This document shows, in pieces, positions 62,457 through 64,000 of a DNA stretch of 64,000 nt. Under the pieces are notes generated by a model that saw only the letters and a program-made list of their open reading frames with translations, ran no database searches and was not told where the DNA came from. A program made the position numbers and the translations under genes. Position 1 is the first letter of the stretch, and every line of letters starts with the position of its first letter. This DNA comes from Nonomuraea fuscirosea (lineage in GTDB: Bacteria; Actinomycetota; Actinomycetes; Streptosporangiales; Streptosporangiaceae): contig NZ_PVNG01000010.1 in assembly GCF_003001935.1 (NCBI RefSeq), positions 302,496-366,495 of the forward strand, read 5' to 3'.

Positions 62457-64000
62457 ATGTTCGAGAGGTTCACCGACCGAGCGAGGCGTGTTGTCGTCTT
62501 GGCCCAAGAAGAGGCCAGGATGCTCAACCACAACTACATCGGCACTGAGCACATTCTTCTTGGTTTGATCCACGAAGGTGAGGGCGTAGCCGCCAAGGCT
62601 CTGGAGAGCCTCGGCATCAGCCTTGAGGGTGTGCGCCAGCAGGTCGAGGAGATCATCGGCCAGGGCCAGTCGGCTCCGTCGGGGCACATTCCGTTCACCC
62701 CGCGGGCCAAGAAGGTCCTCGAGCTGTCGCTCCGTGAGGCTTTGCAGCTGGGTCACAACTACATCGGCACCGAGCACATCCTGCTCGGGCTCATCCGTGA
62801 GGGTGAGGGTGTGGCGGCTCAGGTGCTGGTCAAGCTTGGAGCTGATCTCAACCGTGTCAGGCAGCAGGTCATCCAGTTGCTCCACGGTTACCAGGGCAAG
62901 GAGCCGGCCGCGGCCGGCGGTCCGCAGGAGTCCGCTCCGTCGACCTCCCTGGTGCTCGACCAGTTCGGCCGCAACCTGACCCAGGCCGCCCGCGAGGGCA
63001 AGCTGGATCCGGTCATCGGCCGTGAGAAGGAGATCGAGCGGGTCATGCAGGTCCTCTCCAGGAGGACCAAGAACAACCCCGTTCTCATCGGCGAGCCCGG
63101 CGTCGGCAAGACCGCCGTCGTCGAAGGCCTGTCGCAGAAGATCGTCAGGGGCGAGGTGCCCGAGACGCTGAAGGACAAGCAGCTCTACACGCTTGACCTC
63201 GGTGCTCTGGTGGCCGGCTCGCGCTACCGCGGTGACTTCGAAGAGCGCCTGAAGAAGGTGCTCAAGGAGATCCGCACGCGCGGCGACATCATCCTGTTCA
63301 TCGACGAGCTGCACACGCTCGTGGGTGCGGGCGCCGCCGAGGGCGCGATCGACGCCGCCAGCATCCTCAAGCCGATGCTGGCCCGCGGCGAGCTGCAGAC
63401 GATCGGCGCGACCACGCTCGACGAATACCGCAAGTACCTCGAGAAGGACGCGGCGCTCGAGCGCCGGTTCCAGCCGATCCAGGTGGCCGAGCCTTCGCTC
63501 AGCCACACGATCGAGATCCTCAAGGGTCTGCGCGACCGCTACGAGGCGCACCACCGCGTGTCCATCACCGACGACGCGCTGGTCGCCGCCGCGCAGCTGG
63601 CCGACCGCTACATCAGCGACCGCTACCTTCCCGACAAGGCGATCGACCTCATCGACGAGGCCGGCTCCCGGATGCGCATCCGCCGGATGACCGCTCCGCC
63701 GGACCTGCGCGAATACGACGAGAAGATCGCCAACGTCCGTCGCGACAAGGAGTCCGCGATCGACGCGCAGGACTTCGAGAAGGCCGCTGCCCTCCGTGAC
63801 CAGGAGAAGCAGCTCCAGCTCAAGCGCGAGCGGCGGGAGAAGGAGTGGAAGGCCGGCGACATGGACGTCGTCGCCGAGGTCACCCAGGAGCTCATCGCCG
63901 AGGTCCTGGCGACCGCCACCGGCATCCCGGTCTTCAAGCTGACCGAGGAGGAGTCGCAGCGCCTGCTCCGCATGGAGGACGAGCTGCACAAGCGGATCAT
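62457..64000 (+). CDS. clpC: ClpC AAA+ protease ATPase subunit, 3' end beyond window
   Basis: 514 codons are present and no stop is reached. Two N-terminal Clp repeats (NHNYIGTEHILLGLI and GHNYIGTEHILLGLI, residues about 22-36 and 97-111) bind adaptors. D1 Walker A is GEPGVGKT, with IILFIDELHTLVGAG as Walker B and the middle coiled-coil (UVR-like YDEKIANVRRDKESAI) following. The D2 domain lies outside the window. ClpC unfolds substrates for ClpP. ATG 62457 has GAGGAG upstream. Confidence 0.97.
   Translation, partial: MFERFTDRARRVVVLAQEEARMLNHNYIGTEHILLGLIHEGEGVAAKALESLGISLEGVRQQVEEIIGQGQSAPSGHIPFTPRAKKVLELSLREALQLGHNYIGTEHILLGLIREGEGVAAQVLVKLGADLNRVRQQVIQLLHGYQGKEPAAAGGPQESAPSTSLVLDQFGRNLTQAAREGKLDPVIGREKEIERVMQVLSRRTKNNPVLIGEPGVGKTAVVEGLSQKIVRGEVPETLKDKQLYTLDLGALVAGSRYRGDFEERLKKVLKEIRTRGDIILFIDELHTLVGAGAAEGAIDAASILKPMLARGELQTIGATTLDEYRKYLEKDAALERRFQPIQVAEPSLSHTIEILKGLRDRYEAHHRVSITDDALVAAAQLADRYISDRYLPDKAIDLIDEAGSRMRIRRMTAPPDLREYDEKIANVRRDKESAIDAQDFEKAAALRDQEKQLQLKRERREKEWKAGDMDVVAEVTQELIAEVLATATGIPVFKLTEEESQRLLRMEDELHKRI

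Noticed and set aside
62358..63989. Minus-strand open frame of 543 codons opposite clpC
   Set aside because: ClpC on the plus strand is unambiguous through the whole stretch; the antisense frame is Leu/Asp-rich shadow.

Overview
The window is high-GC actinobacterial DNA: GTG and TTG starts, ATGA/GTGA coupled gene overlaps, Lsr2, a chaplin-like protein, a SAM-IV riboswitch and F420-type (LLM) enzymes. The order ppa-dacB-DUF2342-tilS-hpt-ftsH-folE-folP-folB-folK-DUF3180, followed by an orphan nuoD, panC-nadB/nadC-coaX-lysS and lsr2-clpC, is a conserved actinomycete backbone. Together with the left-hand accessory genes it suggests a Streptosporangiaceae-type organism such as Nonomuraea. This is inference from gene content only.

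Left part (1-27 kb), accessory. It opens with the end of a four-gene signalling operon: PP2C phosphatase, Ser/Thr kinase, TerY-like vWA protein, RanBP2-zinc-finger membrane protein. An SDR and a divergent SigJ-type sigma factor follow, then an LLM oxidoreductase, an APH-family kinase, a decayed Tc-toxin A fragment and a DUF305 lipoprotein. From 8.4 to 22.2 kb lies a carbohydrate locus. A FadR-type regulator, ABC transporter, GH38-like hydrolase, glucarate-dehydratase-like enzyme and S10 peptidase run rightward. A second operon (secreted DUF5005-like protein, aldose-epimerase-like protein, SDR) runs leftward. Nearly identical 17-bp operators at 8389-8405 and 22172-22188 tie the two together. 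An ABC-F ATPase, a lipoprotein, a membrane-tethered ECF sigma factor and an NlpC/P60 protein complete this part.

Middle (27.6-41 kb), core. Inorganic pyrophosphatase, D-Ala-D-Ala carboxypeptidase, a zinc metalloprotease-like protein, tilS, hpt, ftsH and the folate genes. A 0.7-kb stretch of diverged repeats precedes tilS. An acyltransferase, a small RHH-like protein and an orphan NuoD run leftward.

Right part (41-64 kb). DoxX; a class V aminotransferase under a SAM-IV riboswitch; TerC; a cytochrome P450; a MidA/NDUFAF7-type methyltransferase; a chaplin-like peptide; a DUF2520 reductase with panC; a NadB-NadC fusion; coaX; lysS; a decayed P450; an NlpC/P60 protein under a c-di-AMP riboswitch; argA; an RDD protein with a long YGQQ low-complexity tail; lsr2; and the 5' part of clpC, which runs off the right edge. 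Between lsr2 and clpC are 1.7 kb without convincing genes but with tandem degenerate repeats.
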